64,000 bases of DNA from Janthinobacterium lividum (GTDB lineage: Bacteria > Pseudomonadota > Gammaproteobacteria > Burkholderiales > Burkholderiaceae_D). Of this stretch, positions 19,299 through 28,308 are shown in pieces. Positions within the stretch are counted from its first letter, which is position 1, and each line of letters starts with the position of its first letter. The stretch spans positions 1,116,001-1,180,000 of the forward strand of contig NZ_CP139976.1 of NCBI RefSeq assembly GCF_034424625.1. The letters run 5' to 3'. A model generated the notes under the pieces. The model saw only the letters and a list, made by a program, of their open reading frames with translations, had not been told where the DNA came from and did no database searches. Both the position numbers and the translations under genes were made by a program.

Positions 19299-21608
19299 AT
19301 GCAAAATCTTCTTCACAACCTCAATCCCGAACAATTGGCTGCCGTCACCTTGCCGGCGCAGCATGCGCTGATCCTGGCAGGCGCCGGTTCGGGCAAGACC
19401 CGCGTGCTGACCACCCGCATCGCGTGGCTGATCCAGACCCAGCAGGTATCGCCGCCCGGCATCCTGGCCGTGACGTTTACCAATAAAGCCGCCAAGGAAA
19501 TGCTCACGCGCCTGTCGGCCATGCTGCCGATCAACACGCGCGGCATGTGGATCGGCACCTTCCACGGCCTGTGCAACCGCTTGCTGCGCACGCACTACCG
19601 GGACGCGGCCTTGCCGCAGACGTTCCAGATCCTCGATTCCCAGGATCAATTGTCGGTGATCAAGCGTTTGTTGAAGGCAAACAATATCGATGATGAAAAA
19701 TTCCCGCCGAAGACGGTGATGTATTTCATCAACAATGCCAAGGACCAGGGCTTGCGCGCCACGGACGTGGAAGCGTACGACGCGCACGAGCGCAAGATGG
19801 TCGAGCTGTATCAGCTGTACGACGACCAGTGCCAGCGTGAAGGCGTCGTCGATTTCGCGGAATTGCTGTTGCGCACGTATGAATTGCTGAGCCGTAACCA
19901 GCCCCTGCGTGAACACTACCAGGCCCGTTTCCGCCACATCCTCGTGGACGAGTTCCAGGATACGAATAACCTGCAATACAACTGGCTCAAATTGCTGGCC
20001 GGTCACGGTAGCCGCGATGGCGGCGCCCTGTTTGCCGTCGGCGACGATGACCAGAGCATCTATGCGTTCCGCGGCGCCAACGTGGGCAACATGAGCGCTT
20101 TCGAGCACGAGTTCCAAGTGAAGAACTTGATCAAGCTGGAGCAGAACTACCGCTCGCACGGCCACATTCTCGACAGCGCCAACGTGCTGATTGCGAACAA
20201 CAGTAAGCGCCTGGGCAAGAATCTGCGCACGGACGCGGGCCATGGCGAGCAGGTGCGCGTGTATGAAGCCAGTTCCGATCTGCAGGAAGCGCAGTGGATC
20301 ATCGAAGAGGCGAAAAGCTTGATCGCCGATGGCGCTTCGCGCAGTGAAATCTCCATCTTGTACCGCTCGAATGCACAGTCGCGCGTGATCGAGCATGCGC
20401 TGTTCTCGGCCGCGATTCCGTATCACGTGTATGGCGGCCAGCGCTATTTCCAGCGCGCCGAGGTCAAGCACGCGATTGCCTATTTGCAATTGATGGACAA
20501 TCCGCACAACGATTCGGCCTTCTTGCGCGTGGTCAATTTCCCCACGCGCGGCATCGGCATGCGCTCGATCGAGCAATTGCAGGCCGCGTCGGAACAGTAC
20601 GGCATTTCGCTGTATGCATCCGTGCCGTACGTGGCGGGCAAGGCGGGTAGCGTGCTGGCCGGTTTCGTCAAGCTGATCGAGGGCGTGCGTTTCGAAACGC
20701 AGCAATTGTCCTTGCCGGAAATGGTCAGAGTGGTGCTGGAAGCGAGTACCTTGCTGCAACACTATCAAAATGAAAAAGAGGGCGCCGACCGCATCGAGAA
20801 CTTGGAGCAGATGGTCAGCGCGGCCAGCCAGTTCATTTCCGAGGAAGGTTTCGGCCAGGGCGCACCGGCCCACCTGGGCCCTGCCGCCCAGGCGCAATCG
20901 GGCGCACCCGTCGTCAACCAGGATGGCATCGAAATTCTCGATGCCGACGCGCCGCTGCCGGCCGTGATGTCGCCGCTGTCCGCCTTCCTGTCGCACGCGT
21001 CGCTGGAAGCGGGCGACAACCAGGCGCAGGCGGGCCAGGATGCGCTGCAGATGATGACCGTGCACTCGGCCAAGGGCCTGGAATTCGACAATGTGTTCAT
21101 TACCGGCCTGGAAGAGGGCCTGTTCCCGCACGAAAGCAGCTCGAAGGAAGACAACGGCGTGGAAGAGGAACGCCGGCTGATGTATGTGGCCATCACGCGC
21201 GCGCGCAAGCGGTTGTACATGAGCTTTTCGCAGACGCGCATGCTGCATGGCCAGACGCGCTACAACATGAAATCGCGCTTCTTCGACGAATTGCCGGAAG
21301 AATCCTTGAAATGGCTGTCGCCGAAGGTGCAGGCGAACTGGTTCGGCAACCGCAAGTCGGCCTGGGACGAGGCGCCCAAGGTGGCCAGCCTGGGTTCGGA
21401 CAATGCGATTGCACAAAAGATCGCGCAAAAAGCCACGGGCGGCGGCTGGCGCATCGGCGAATCCGTGGCGCACGCCAAGTTCGGCGAAGGCGTGATCGTC
21501 AATATCGAAGGCGGCGGCGGCAATGCGCGCGCGCAAATCAACTTCGGCCAGCACGGCATGAAGGTGCTGGACCTGGGTATCGCCAAGCTGGAACGCCTGG
21601 GGCGGTAA
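19299..21608 (+). CDS. uvrD: UvrD/PcrA-type superfamily I DNA helicase
   Basis: ATP-dependent 3'-5' helicase for nucleotide-excision and mismatch repair. The 769-aa product shows the SF1A motifs in order: LNPEQLAAV (Q motif), AGAGSGKTR (Walker A, about 29), FTNKAAKEM (Ia), DEFQDTNNLQY (II), GDDDQSIYAFRGA (III), LEQNYRSHG (IV), MTVHSAKGLEFDNVFI (V) and YVAITRARKRLY (VI). The C-terminal segment FGEGVIVNIEGGG is the Tudor-like RNA-polymerase-binding region of UvrD/PcrA. A TATAAT lies almost at the start codon. REP-like DNA and a terminator follow. Confidence 0.95.
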   Translation: MQNLLHNLNPEQLAAVTLPAQHALILAGAGSGKTRVLTTRIAWLIQTQQVSPPGILAVTFTNKAAKEMLTRLSAMLPINTRGMWIGTFHGLCNRLLRTHYRDAALPQTFQILDSQDQLSVIKRLLKANNIDDEKFPPKTVMYFINNAKDQGLRATDVEAYDAHERKMVELYQLYDDQCQREGVVDFAELLLRTYELLSRNQPLREHYQARFRHILVDEFQDTNNLQYNWLKLLAGHGSRDGGALFAVGDDDQSIYAFRGANVGNMSAFEHEFQVKNLIKLEQNYRSHGHILDSANVLIANNSKRLGKNLRTDAGHGEQVRVYEASSDLQEAQWIIEEAKSLIADGASRSEISILYRSNAQSRVIEHALFSAAIPYHVYGGQRYFQRAEVKHAIAYLQLMDNPHNDSAFLRVVNFPTRGIGMRSIEQLQAASEQYGISLYASVPYVAGKAGSVLAGFVKLIEGVRFETQQLSLPEMVRVVLEASTLLQHYQNEKEGADRIENLEQMVSAASQFISEEGFGQGAPAHLGPAAQAQSGAPVVNQDGIEILDADAPLPAVMSPLSAFLSHASLEAGDNQAQAGQDALQMMTVHSAKGLEFDNVFITGLEEGLFPHESSSKEDNGVEEERRLMYVAITRARKRLYMSFSQTRMLHGQTRYNMKSRFFDELPEESLKWLSPKVQANWFGNRKSAWDEAPKVASLGSDNAIAQKIAQKATGGGWRIGESVAHAKFGEGVIVNIEGGGGNARAQINFGQHGMKVLDLGIAKLERLGR

Positions 21609-21611
21609 TGG

Positions 21612-21705
21612 ACGTAGGTCGGATTAGCGGCGAAACGCCGCGTAATCCGACGCTGCGAGGCCAGCAATGGCGTCGGATGAGGCCTTCGGCTAATCCGACC
21701 TACGT
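21612..21705. repeat. REP/BIME-like palindromic element
   Basis: A 94-bp element with perfect 17-bp terminal inverted repeats (21612-21628 and 21689-21705; outer sequence ACGTAGGTCGGATTAGC). A second, inner pair of inverted TAATCCGAC/GTCGGAT-type arms makes it two REP units head to head. It lies in the uvrD 3' region and is related to the element at 27085-27174 (shared TAGGTCGG core). Likely mobilised by a RAYT-type transposase encoded elsewhere (inference). Confidence 0.75.
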
Positions 21706-21734
21706 GTGGCATTGCAAGGCATTCGGCAAATAAA

Positions 21735-21764
21735 AAAAGGGCAGCCTGCGCAGGCTGCCCTTTT
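21735..21764. terminator. Bidirectional intrinsic terminator between uvrD and the BPSS1780-type gene
   Basis: A perfect 14-bp palindrome (AAAAGGGCAGCCTG, 2-nt loop, and complement) flanked by A-runs on the left and T-runs on the right. It serves the convergent genes on both strands. Confidence 0.9.
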
Positions 21765-21781
21765 CTTATGCGGCGTAGCAA

Positions 21782-22573
21782 TCAGTCGTTCGGCTTATCC
21801 AGCGACACCGTCTTGCTTTCATCGACGGGTAAGCCGAAGATCTGGCGGTAGGCGGCGTAGAACGAGCAATGCATGATGATGGTCAAGATCATCGACAGCG
21901 GCATCATCAGCTGCATCATCAGCGGCGTGCGGCCAAAGATGACGGCCAGCAACTGGCTGGTGACGACGCTGATGGCGAACCAGGTGGCGGCGAAGACGAT
22001 GAAGGCCGACAGCGAACGCCAGACGGCGAAAAAGCTGAAGAACAGCGCCTTGCCCAGCCCGGTTTGTTTCCAGTAGATCAGCGGTGCGGCAAAGCAGAAG
22101 GCCATGGCGGCCGGCACGTACAGCACGATGGCCAGCAGGATGCCGAGGCCCAGGCGCGATTCGGGGATGGCGGTGCGCGCCGCCTCTTCCGTCAATTGCC
22201 CGGTGACCAGTTGCCACAGCAAGCCGTCGTCCACCAAAGTCGAGGCGCCGATGGCCACGATGGCCATCAGGATGTACAGCACGCCCAGGCCGAACAGGGA
22301 AGGAAACGCGGGCTTGCGGAAGCCCGAGATCAAGAGGCTGGGCAAGACGCGCTTGCCCTGGTCGATGTTCAGGCAGCCTTGCACGAAGGCGACGGAAAAC
22401 ACGGGCACGAGGATGACGGGCAGCATCTGGCCGAGCACGGGCACGATGCTGACGGCCAGCATGCAGAACATATAGCCGAGAAACAGCATCGACATGCCGC
22501 CAGGTTGCTTGCGAAACAGGGCGAAGCCTTGTTTCACCCATTGCCAACCTGTACTTGCAGGTAATTTTTCCAT
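21782..22573 (-). CDS. BPSS1780-family multi-pass membrane protein
   Basis: A 263-aa inner-membrane protein beginning MEKLPASTGWQWVKQGFALF, the typical opening of this betaproteobacterial family, with about six hydrophobic segments (VSIVPVLGQMLPVILVPVF and others). The start at 22573 lies 2 nt after the thrB stop, so the two are co-transcribed. The function is unknown; the family is often encoded beside thrB/polA in Burkholderiales. Confidence 0.85.
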   Translation of the reverse strand: MEKLPASTGWQWVKQGFALFRKQPGGMSMLFLGYMFCMLAVSIVPVLGQMLPVILVPVFSVAFVQGCLNIDQGKRVLPSLLISGFRKPAFPSLFGLGVLYILMAIVAIGASTLVDDGLLWQLVTGQLTEEAARTAIPESRLGLGILLAIVLYVPAAMAFCFAAPLIYWKQTGLGKALFFSFFAVWRSLSAFIVFAATWFAISVVTSQLLAVIFGRTPLMMQLMMPLSMILTIIMHCSFYAAYRQIFGLPVDESKTVSLDKPND

Positions 22574-22575
22574 GT

Positions 22576-23532
22576 TTAAAACAGTTCCGGAGCAGGTGTG
22601 GCGATACGTTCGCGCAGAATGCGTTCGAAATGCGTGGGATCGTGCGGGGTCAGCATTTCCGCTTCGCGCGGCTGGTAATAATCGTACAGGCGCGACAGCC
22701 AGAAGCGCAGCGCGGCGGCGCGCAGCATCGGTTGCCAAGCCGTTTGTTCCTCATGCGTAAACGGGCGCACGGCCTGGTAGGCGTCGAGCAGGGCGCGCAC
22801 GCGCACCGTGTCGAGCACGCCCGTGGCCAGGTCCACGCACCAGTCGTTGACGGTGACGGCCACGTCGAACAGCCAGGTGTCGCAGCCGGCAAAGTAAAAG
22901 TCGAAAAAGCCCGTCAGTTGTTCGCCGTCAAACATGACGTTGTTGCGGAACAAGTCGGCATGCACGGGACCGCGCGGGATGGCTTTATACGTATCGCAGG
23001 CAGCAAACGCGTCCTGGAAATGGATTTCCGCGCGCAGCAAGTGCGCCTTGGCATCGTCGAGGTGGTGCAGGACGAGGGGCGTGGTGGTGTTCCACCAGTC
23101 CAGTCCCCGCAAATTCGGCTGTTGCAGGGGGAAGTCCTGCGCCGCCAGGTGCATCTTTGCCAGCATGGCGCCCACGGCCGCGCAATGCACGGCTTGCGGT
23201 GCCATCTGCGAGCTGCCGTCGAGTTTGCTGACGATGGCGGCCGGCTTGCCTTGCAGGGCCGTCACCAGTTCGCCGTCCGCATTGGCGATCGGCGCCGGCA
23301 CCAGTACGCCCCGGTCCGCCAAATGGCGCATCAGTTGCAGATAAAACGGCAATTGCTCGAAGCTGAGGTTTTCAAAGATCGTCAGCACGTACTCGCCGCG
23401 CTCCGTGCTCAGGAAGAAATTGCTGTTTTCGATGCCGGACGCGATGCCCTTGAGCGCCAGAGGTTTGCCGAGTGGAAACTGCGTGATCCACTGGCCGATA
23501 TCGTCCAGGTGTAGCGCGGTAAAAACTGCCAT
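22576..23532 (-). CDS. thrB: Homoserine kinase (APH-fold, ThrB2 type)
   Basis: Phosphorylates L-homoserine in threonine biosynthesis. The 318-aa protein has the aminoglycoside-phosphotransferase-like fold rather than the GHMP fold of E. coli ThrB. N-terminal [15 protein letters not shown] is the nucleotide loop. The catalytic loop is [16 protein letters not shown] (about residues 187-202), and the metal motif is [16 protein letters not shown]. It lies between DUF2782 and the BPSS1780-type gene on the same strand, an order shared with other proteobacteria near polA. A likely terminator separates it from the upstream DUF2782 gene. Confidence 0.94.
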   Translation of the reverse strand: MAVFTALHLDDIGQWITQFPLGKPLALKGIASGIENSNFFLSTERGEYVLTIFENLSFEQLPFYLQLMRHLADRGVLVPAPIANADGELVTALQGKPAAIVSKLDGSSQMAPQAVHCAAVGAMLAKMHLAAQDFPLQQPNLRGLDWWNTTTPLVLHHLDDAKAHLLRAEIHFQDAFAACDTYKAIPRGPVHADLFRNNVMFDGEQLTGFFDFYFAGCDTWLFDVAVTVNDWCVDLATGVLDTVRVRALLDAYQAVRPFTHEEQTAWQPMLRAAALRFWLSRLYDYYQPREAEMLTPHDPTHFERILRERIATPAPELF

Positions 23533-23559
23533 GGGAAAGAGAGGATTGGTCTAAAAGGT

Positions 23560-23596
23560 CAAAAAAAGCCGGCTGCCCCGCAGGTGGCCGGGGCAG
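23560..23596 (-). terminator. Probable intrinsic terminator between the DUF2782 gene and thrB
   Basis: On the minus strand CTGCCCCG and CGGGGCAG (23573-23580 and 23589-23596) form an 8-bp stem, followed after five bases by a run of seven T. The offset T-run lowers confidence. thrB may therefore also have its own promoter. Confidence 0.5.
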
Positions 23597-23615
23597 GGCA
23601 GAAGAGAGTGGCTGC

Positions 23616-24011
23616 TTACTTCGCTGGTGCGGGCGGTGCTGGCGCGTCCGCTGCCTCTTCATCGCGTTGTTTCTGTTTCTTTTTGCCCAGGTCAAACTCC
23701 AGCACTTTCCATTGCGGACCGCGCAGGGCGCCGCCGTGGGCCTGGTCGCCGCCGGCGGCCGGCTTCATGTAATAGGTGCTGCCGCCGCTCGTCACTTTCA
23801 CTTCGGACGTCACGCCCGCTTCGCGTTTCTCGGTAATCTGCTGCTTGGCTGCGGCCGGTGCCACGGTGATGGGCGCTTCGCCCATTTCCTCGATACGTTC
23901 CAGTTGTGGCGGCGCGTCGCTCGGTTTGGCCGGCGTCTGGGCGCTGGCGATGGCCGAACATGCCAGCAGGGGCAGGGCGAGGAATGTCCAGAGTGTCGAT
24001 GTACGCATCAT
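23616..24011 (-). CDS. DUF2782-family exported protein
   Basis: A 131-aa precursor (start MMRTSTLWTFLALPLLACSA). The signal could be cut by signal peptidase I after ASA, or lipidated at the Cys of LLAC; both motifs are present. The mature part has the DUF2782 pattern RIEEMGEAPITV and STYYMKPA, then a Lys-rich, Pro/Ala-rich tail. The position between polA (divergent) and thrB matches the family's usual context in gammaproteobacteria and betaproteobacteria. GGAAG lies upstream of the first ATG. The function is unknown. Confidence 0.82.
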   Translation of the reverse strand: MMRTSTLWTFLALPLLACSAIASAQTPAKPSDAPPQLERIEEMGEAPITVAPAAAKQQITEKREAGVTSEVKVTSGGSTYYMKPAAGGDQAHGGALRGPQWKVLEFDLGKKKQKQRDEEAADAPAPPAPAK

Positions 24012-24315
24012 GATGGGTTCGCTTCCATGTGAGGGACTGCAGCGCGTGCAGTGGTGTAGTGCCGTCAATTTATCTATAAGGCATTGTAACAAACTGGTAG
24101 GCAATGCTGCTTAATACGGCTGATTAATGCGCCGAAACGGCCCGCAGCGGCCGCCCGCGCGCCCGCATGGGGCTGCCGGGGTGATAAAAACGCCAGGAAC
24201 GGCACGCGTTGCGGCCGGTGGCGTGGCCCTAAACTCTGCGATAATTGTGCGATATTCCGCCCGTCCGCCGCTGTTTCTTCCCGGCTGGCGCGGCTCACCT
24301 TATTTTATTGGCATT
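24012..24315. other. Divergent intergenic region, DUF2782 gene / polA
   Basis: About 300 bp without a convincing gene. It must hold the promoters of both flanking genes. GATAAT at 24240-24245 is the best -10-like hexamer for polA, but no good -35 accompanies it. No repeat or strong hairpin was seen. Confidence 0.3.
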
Positions 24316-27078
24316 ATGCAAAACACCCTGCTGTTAGTCGACGGTTCCAGTTACCTTTATCGTGCCTTCCATGCGCTGCCCGACCTGCGCAGCCCGGATG
24401 GCTATCCCACGGGCGCCATGCACGGCATGGTCAACATGCTGCGCCGCCTGCGCGCCGATTACCCGGCCGCCTACATCGCCTGCGTGTTCGATGCCAAAGG
24501 TAAAACGTTCCGTGACGACATGTATCCCGAATACAAGGCCACGCGCGCCTCGATGCCGGACGACCTGCGCCTGCAGATCGAGCCGATCCACGAAGCCGTG
24601 CGCGCCATGGGCTGGCCGATCCTGATGGTCGACGGCGTGGAAGCGGACGACGTGATCGGCACGCTGGCCGTGCAGGCCGCTGCCGCCGGCATGAACGTGG
24701 TGGTGTCGACGGGCGACAAGGACCTGGCGCAGCTGGTCAACAGCCAGGTGACCCTGATCAATACCATGAGCAATGAAAAGCTCGACGAAGCGGCCGTGCT
24801 GGTCAAATTTGGCGTGCCGCCGAACCGCATCATCGATTATCTGTCGCTGATTGGCGATACCGTGGACAACGTGCCGGGCGTATCGAAATGCGGCCCGAAG
24901 ACGGCCGTCAAATGGCTGACCTTGTACGACAGCCTGGAAGGCGTGATGGAAAACGCGGCCAAGGTGGGCGGCGCCGTGGGGGAAAACCTGCGCACGGCCT
25001 TGCCATGGCTGCCGCAGGCGCGCGCCTTGATCACCGTCAAGACCGATTGCGACTTGTCCGGACACATGACGACCATCGCCGACTCGCTGGTGGCGAAACA
25101 CGAAGACAAGGAAGCGCTGCTGGCCTTCTTCCAGCGCTACGGCTTCAAGGCCCTGCTGCGCGAACTGGGCGCGGTGCCGCCGCCGATGTCGCCTGTTGGC
25201 GCACCGGCAACTGCCGGTGCCGCTGCTGCCAACACGACGGGCGACATGTTTGCCGATGCCGCGCCAGCAGTGGAAGCCGTGTATGAAACCGTGCTGACGG
25301 ACGAGCAGCTGGACAAATGGATCGCCCTGATCGATGCGGCGGCTTTGACGGCCGTCGACACGGAAACCACCTCGCTGGAGCCGATGACGGCGCAAATGGT
25401 CGGCATTTCCCTCTCCGTGGCCGAGCACGCTGCCTGCTACATCCCGCTGGCCCACGACTACGCGGGCGCGCCCGAGCAATTAACGCGTGAACACGTGCTG
25501 GCGAAATTGCGCCCGTGGCTGGAAGATGCGAACAAGCCCAAGCTGGGCCAGAACCTCAAGTATGACAGCCACATCTTCGCCAATCACGGCGTGACGTTAC
25601 GCGGCATCGCCCACGATACCCTGCTCGAATCGTATGTATTCGAGTCGCACAAGAAGCACGACATGGACAGCCTGGCCCTGCGCCACCTGAATTACACGAC
25701 GATCCCGTTCGAGGACGTGTGCGGCAAGGGCGCCAAGCAGATCACGTTTAATCAAGTCGAGGTAGAGCAGGCGGCGAAATACGCGGCCGAGGATGCGGAC
25801 GTCACCTTGCGCTTGCACAATGCCATGTGGGGTAACGTGGCGAACGATGACAAGCTGACCTTTATCTATGAAAAGATCGAGATGCCGACGGCTGTGGTCT
25901 TGCAAAAGATCGAGCGCAACGGCGTGCTGATCGACGACGAATTGCTCAACATCCAGTCGGCCGAGCTGGCCGTGAAGATTCTGGAGCTGGAAAAGAAGGC
26001 GTATGAACTGGCCGAGCAGCCGTTTAATTTAGGCTCGCCCAAGCAGATCGGCGAAATCTTCTTTGACAAGTTGAAACTGCCGGTGGTCAAGAAAACGCCG
26101 ACGGGCGCGCCGTCGACGGATGAAGAAGTGCTGCAAAAGCTGGCCGAGGATTATCCATTGCCCAAAGTGCTGCTGGAATACCGCGGCATGGCCAAGCTGA
26201 AGTCGACGTACACGGATAAATTGCCGAAGATGATCAACGTCACCACGGGACGCGTGCATACGAACTATGCGCAAGCCGTGGCCGTGACGGGGCGTCTGGC
26301 ATCGAACGACCCGAACTTGCAGAATATTCCCATCCGCAGCGCGGAAGGCCGGCGCATCCGCGAAGCGTTTATTGCGCCGCCCGGCAGCCACATCGTTTCG
26401 GCCGACTATTCGCAGATCGAATTGCGCATCATGGCGCATATCTCGGGCGACGAAGCCATGCTGCGCGCATTTGCCGACGGCATCGACATTCACCGCGCCA
26501 CGGCCGCCGAGATCTTTGGCGTGCCGGCCGCGGAAGTACAAAGCGAGCAGCGCCGCTACGCCAAGGTCATCAACTTTGGTTTGATCTACGGCATGAGCGC
26601 GTTCGGCCTGGCCGGTAACCTGGGCGTGGACCGCACGGCCGCGCAAAGCTATATCGACCGCTACTTTGCCCGCTTCTCCGGCGTGAAACAGTATATGGAA
26701 GACACGCGCCAGCAAGCCAAGGCGCGCGGCTACGTGGAAACCGTGTTCGGCCGCCGTTTGTGGCTGCCGGAAATCAATTCGCCGAACGGCCCCCGCCGCC
26801 AAGGCGCGGAACGGGCGGCCATCAACGCGCCGATGCAGGGCACGGCCGCCGACCTGATCAAGCTGGCCATGATCGCCGTGCAAGGCTGGCTGGAAACGGA
26901 CAACTTGCAAACGAAGATGATCATGCAGGTGCACGATGAACTGGTGCTGGAAGTGCCGGACGCCGAGCTCGAATTGGTCAAGCGCAAGCTGCCGGAACTG
27001 ATGGCGGGCGTGGCCGCGCTGAAAGTGCCGCTGACGGCCGAGGTGGGCGTCGGCAGGAACTGGGACGAAGCGCATTGA
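24316..27078 (+). CDS. polA: DNA polymerase I
   Basis: Repair and Okazaki-fragment polymerase, 920 aa. It has an N-terminal 5'-3' exonuclease (LLVDGSSYLYRAFHAL; VEADDVIGTLA; GDTVDNVPGV). The 3'-5' exonuclease keeps its acidic residues (DTETTSLEP, NLKYDSHIF, YAAEDADVTLR), so proofreading looks intact. The polymerase domain has motif A DYSQIELRIMAHIS, motif B RRYAKVINFGLIYGMSAFG and motif C MQVHDELVLEVP. The ATG at 24316 opens directly into the conserved N-terminus. A REP-like element follows the stop. Confidence 0.97.
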   Translation: MQNTLLLVDGSSYLYRAFHALPDLRSPDGYPTGAMHGMVNMLRRLRADYPAAYIACVFDAKGKTFRDDMYPEYKATRASMPDDLRLQIEPIHEAVRAMGWPILMVDGVEADDVIGTLAVQAAAAGMNVVVSTGDKDLAQLVNSQVTLINTMSNEKLDEAAVLVKFGVPPNRIIDYLSLIGDTVDNVPGVSKCGPKTAVKWLTLYDSLEGVMENAAKVGGAVGENLRTALPWLPQARALITVKTDCDLSGHMTTIADSLVAKHEDKEALLAFFQRYGFKALLRELGAVPPPMSPVGAPATAGAAAANTTGDMFADAAPAVEAVYETVLTDEQLDKWIALIDAAALTAVDTETTSLEPMTAQMVGISLSVAEHAACYIPLAHDYAGAPEQLTREHVLAKLRPWLEDANKPKLGQNLKYDSHIFANHGVTLRGIAHDTLLESYVFESHKKHDMDSLALRHLNYTTIPFEDVCGKGAKQITFNQVEVEQAAKYAAEDADVTLRLHNAMWGNVANDDKLTFIYEKIEMPTAVVLQKIERNGVLIDDELLNIQSAELAVKILELEKKAYELAEQPFNLGSPKQIGEIFFDKLKLPVVKKTPTGAPSTDEEVLQKLAEDYPLPKVLLEYRGMAKLKSTYTDKLPKMINVTTGRVHTNYAQAVAVTGRLASNDPNLQNIPIRSAEGRRIREAFIAPPGSHIVSADYSQIELRIMAHISGDEAMLRAFADGIDIHRATAAEIFGVPAAEVQSEQRRYAKVINFGLIYGMSAFGLAGNLGVDRTAAQSYIDRYFARFSGVKQYMEDTRQQAKARGYVETVFGRRLWLPEINSPNGPRRQGAERAAINAPMQGTAADLIKLAMIAVQGWLETDNLQTKMIMQVHDELVLEVPDAELELVKRKLPELMAGVAALKVPLTAEVGVGRNWDEAH

Positions 27079-27084
27079 TGCTGC

Positions 27085-27174
27085 GTCGGCTTACGCGGGG
27101 CATGCCCCGCTAAGCCGACCTACATGTTTACTTGAGCAATGACCATAGGTCGGCTTAGCGCAGCGTAAGCCGAC
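27085..27174. repeat. REP/BIME-like palindromic element after polA
   Basis: Two palindromes (27085-27119 and 27149-27174), each with arms GTCGGCTTA/TAAGCCGAC. The units also face each other through TAAGCCGACCTA and TAGGTCGGCTTA, which gives a head-to-head pair. It is related to the element at 21612-21705 but with a CTTA rather than ATTA core. It fills the gap between polA and the next gene. Confidence 0.75.
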
Positions 27175-27207
27175 ATTTTCTGTGAATACACCCTTCAGGA
27201 GAAACGC

Positions 27208-28092
27208 ATGAGCGACATGATCACCGATTGTGAAAGTTTGCTGGGCCGGAGCAGCTTGTCCGGGCCGGATGGCCGGCGTGGTTTCCTGAAGGTGGCGCTG
27301 GGCACTGGCTTTGCCGTGGCCGTCTTGCCCGTGGCGGCGCAAAACGTCATCAAGACGGATTCCGCCGGGCTCGTCACGGGCCACATGTCGGTGATGGTCG
27401 ATGGCCAGGCCGTGCCCGTGTATGCGGCGCAGCCGGAGGGCAAGACGGGTTTGCCCGTGGTACTGGTCATTTCGGAAATCTTTGGTGTCCATGAACATAT
27501 CGCCGACATGGCGCGCCGTTTTGCCAAGCAGGGTTATCTGGCGCTGGCGCCCGATTTGTTCGTGCGCCAGGGCGATCCCACCAAGGTGGCCAGCATCCCG
27601 GAGTTGATGAAAGGCATCATCGCCAAGACGCCGGACGCGCAAGTGATGGCGGACCTCGATGCGGTGGTGGCATGGGCGAAACAGAATGGCGGCGATACGA
27701 GCCGTTTGGGCATCACGGGCTTTTGCTGGGGCGGGCGCATCACCTGGCTGTACGCGGCGCACAATCCGGCCGTCAAGGCGGGCGTGGCCTGGTATGGCCG
27801 CCTCGTCGGCGAACCGACTGCCTTGCAGCCGAGCAATCCCATCGATATCGCCGCTACCTTGAAGGTTCCCGTACTGGGCTTGTATGGCGGCAAGGATACG
27901 GGCATCAGCCAGGAATCGATCGGCAAGATGAAGGATGCGCTGGCCAAGGGCGGCAACCAATCCGAGTTTGTCGTGTATACCGATGCGGGCCATGCCTTCA
28001 ACGCCGATTACCGCCCCAGCTATGTGGCGGCCGATGCGAAAGACGGTTATGCGCGCTGCCTGGCCTGGTTCAAAAGCCACGGCGTGGCGTGA
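27208..28092 (+). CDS. Dienelactone hydrolase family protein, exported
   Basis: A 294-aa alpha/beta hydrolase. The N-terminus carries an RR-containing signal (GRRGFLKVALGTGFAVAVLP, cleavage near AAQ at about 45), suggesting Tat export. The catalytic triad resembles carboxymethylenebutenolidase: Cys in GITGFCWGGR (about 177), an Asp near KDTG and His in DAGHAF. ISEIFGVHEH supplies the conserved Glu region. AGGAGAAACGC precedes the ATG. The substrate is unknown; the cytoplasmic dienelactone pathway is unlikely given the signal peptide. Confidence 0.88.
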   Translation: MSDMITDCESLLGRSSLSGPDGRRGFLKVALGTGFAVAVLPVAAQNVIKTDSAGLVTGHMSVMVDGQAVPVYAAQPEGKTGLPVVLVISEIFGVHEHIADMARRFAKQGYLALAPDLFVRQGDPTKVASIPELMKGIIAKTPDAQVMADLDAVVAWAKQNGGDTSRLGITGFCWGGRITWLYAAHNPAVKAGVAWYGRLVGEPTALQPSNPIDIAATLKVPVLGLYGGKDTGISQESIGKMKDALAKGGNQSEFVVYTDAGHAFNADYRPSYVAADAKDGYARCLAWFKSHGVA

Positions 28093-28125
28093 TCTGCAAC
28101 AGAAACATACCGCATCTTCCATAAA

Positions 28126-28166
28126 TTGACGCGAAAGACGCACCGGGCTGTAAAATGCCCGGTGCG
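28126..28166 (+). promoter_or_regulatory. Candidate promoter with overlapping hairpin before the ZIP gene
   Basis: TTGACG (28126-28131) and TAAAAT (28151-28156) are spaced 19 bp. A 10-bp inverted repeat (28139-28148 and 28157-28166) frames the -10. Such a site could be an operator for metal-responsive control, but no known Zur or Fur consensus was recognised. Confidence 0.35.
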
Positions 28167-28308
28167 CGCCAATGCAGTACAATTGCATCTTCACCGCGCT
28201 ACGCTGCCGCCAAACGCGCAAATGTAAACAATAGATAACAACGCATTCATCAGGCCAGACGCCAGCATCGCGGGCGCCAGTGACCCGGCGCCATTTTGAG
28301 GTAAGAAA

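Noticed and set aside
19191..21554. Minus-strand open frame of about 880 codons reaching through uvrD
   Set aside because: Only its last 93 codons (18909-19190) look like a protein; the rest is antisense to uvrD with biased composition.
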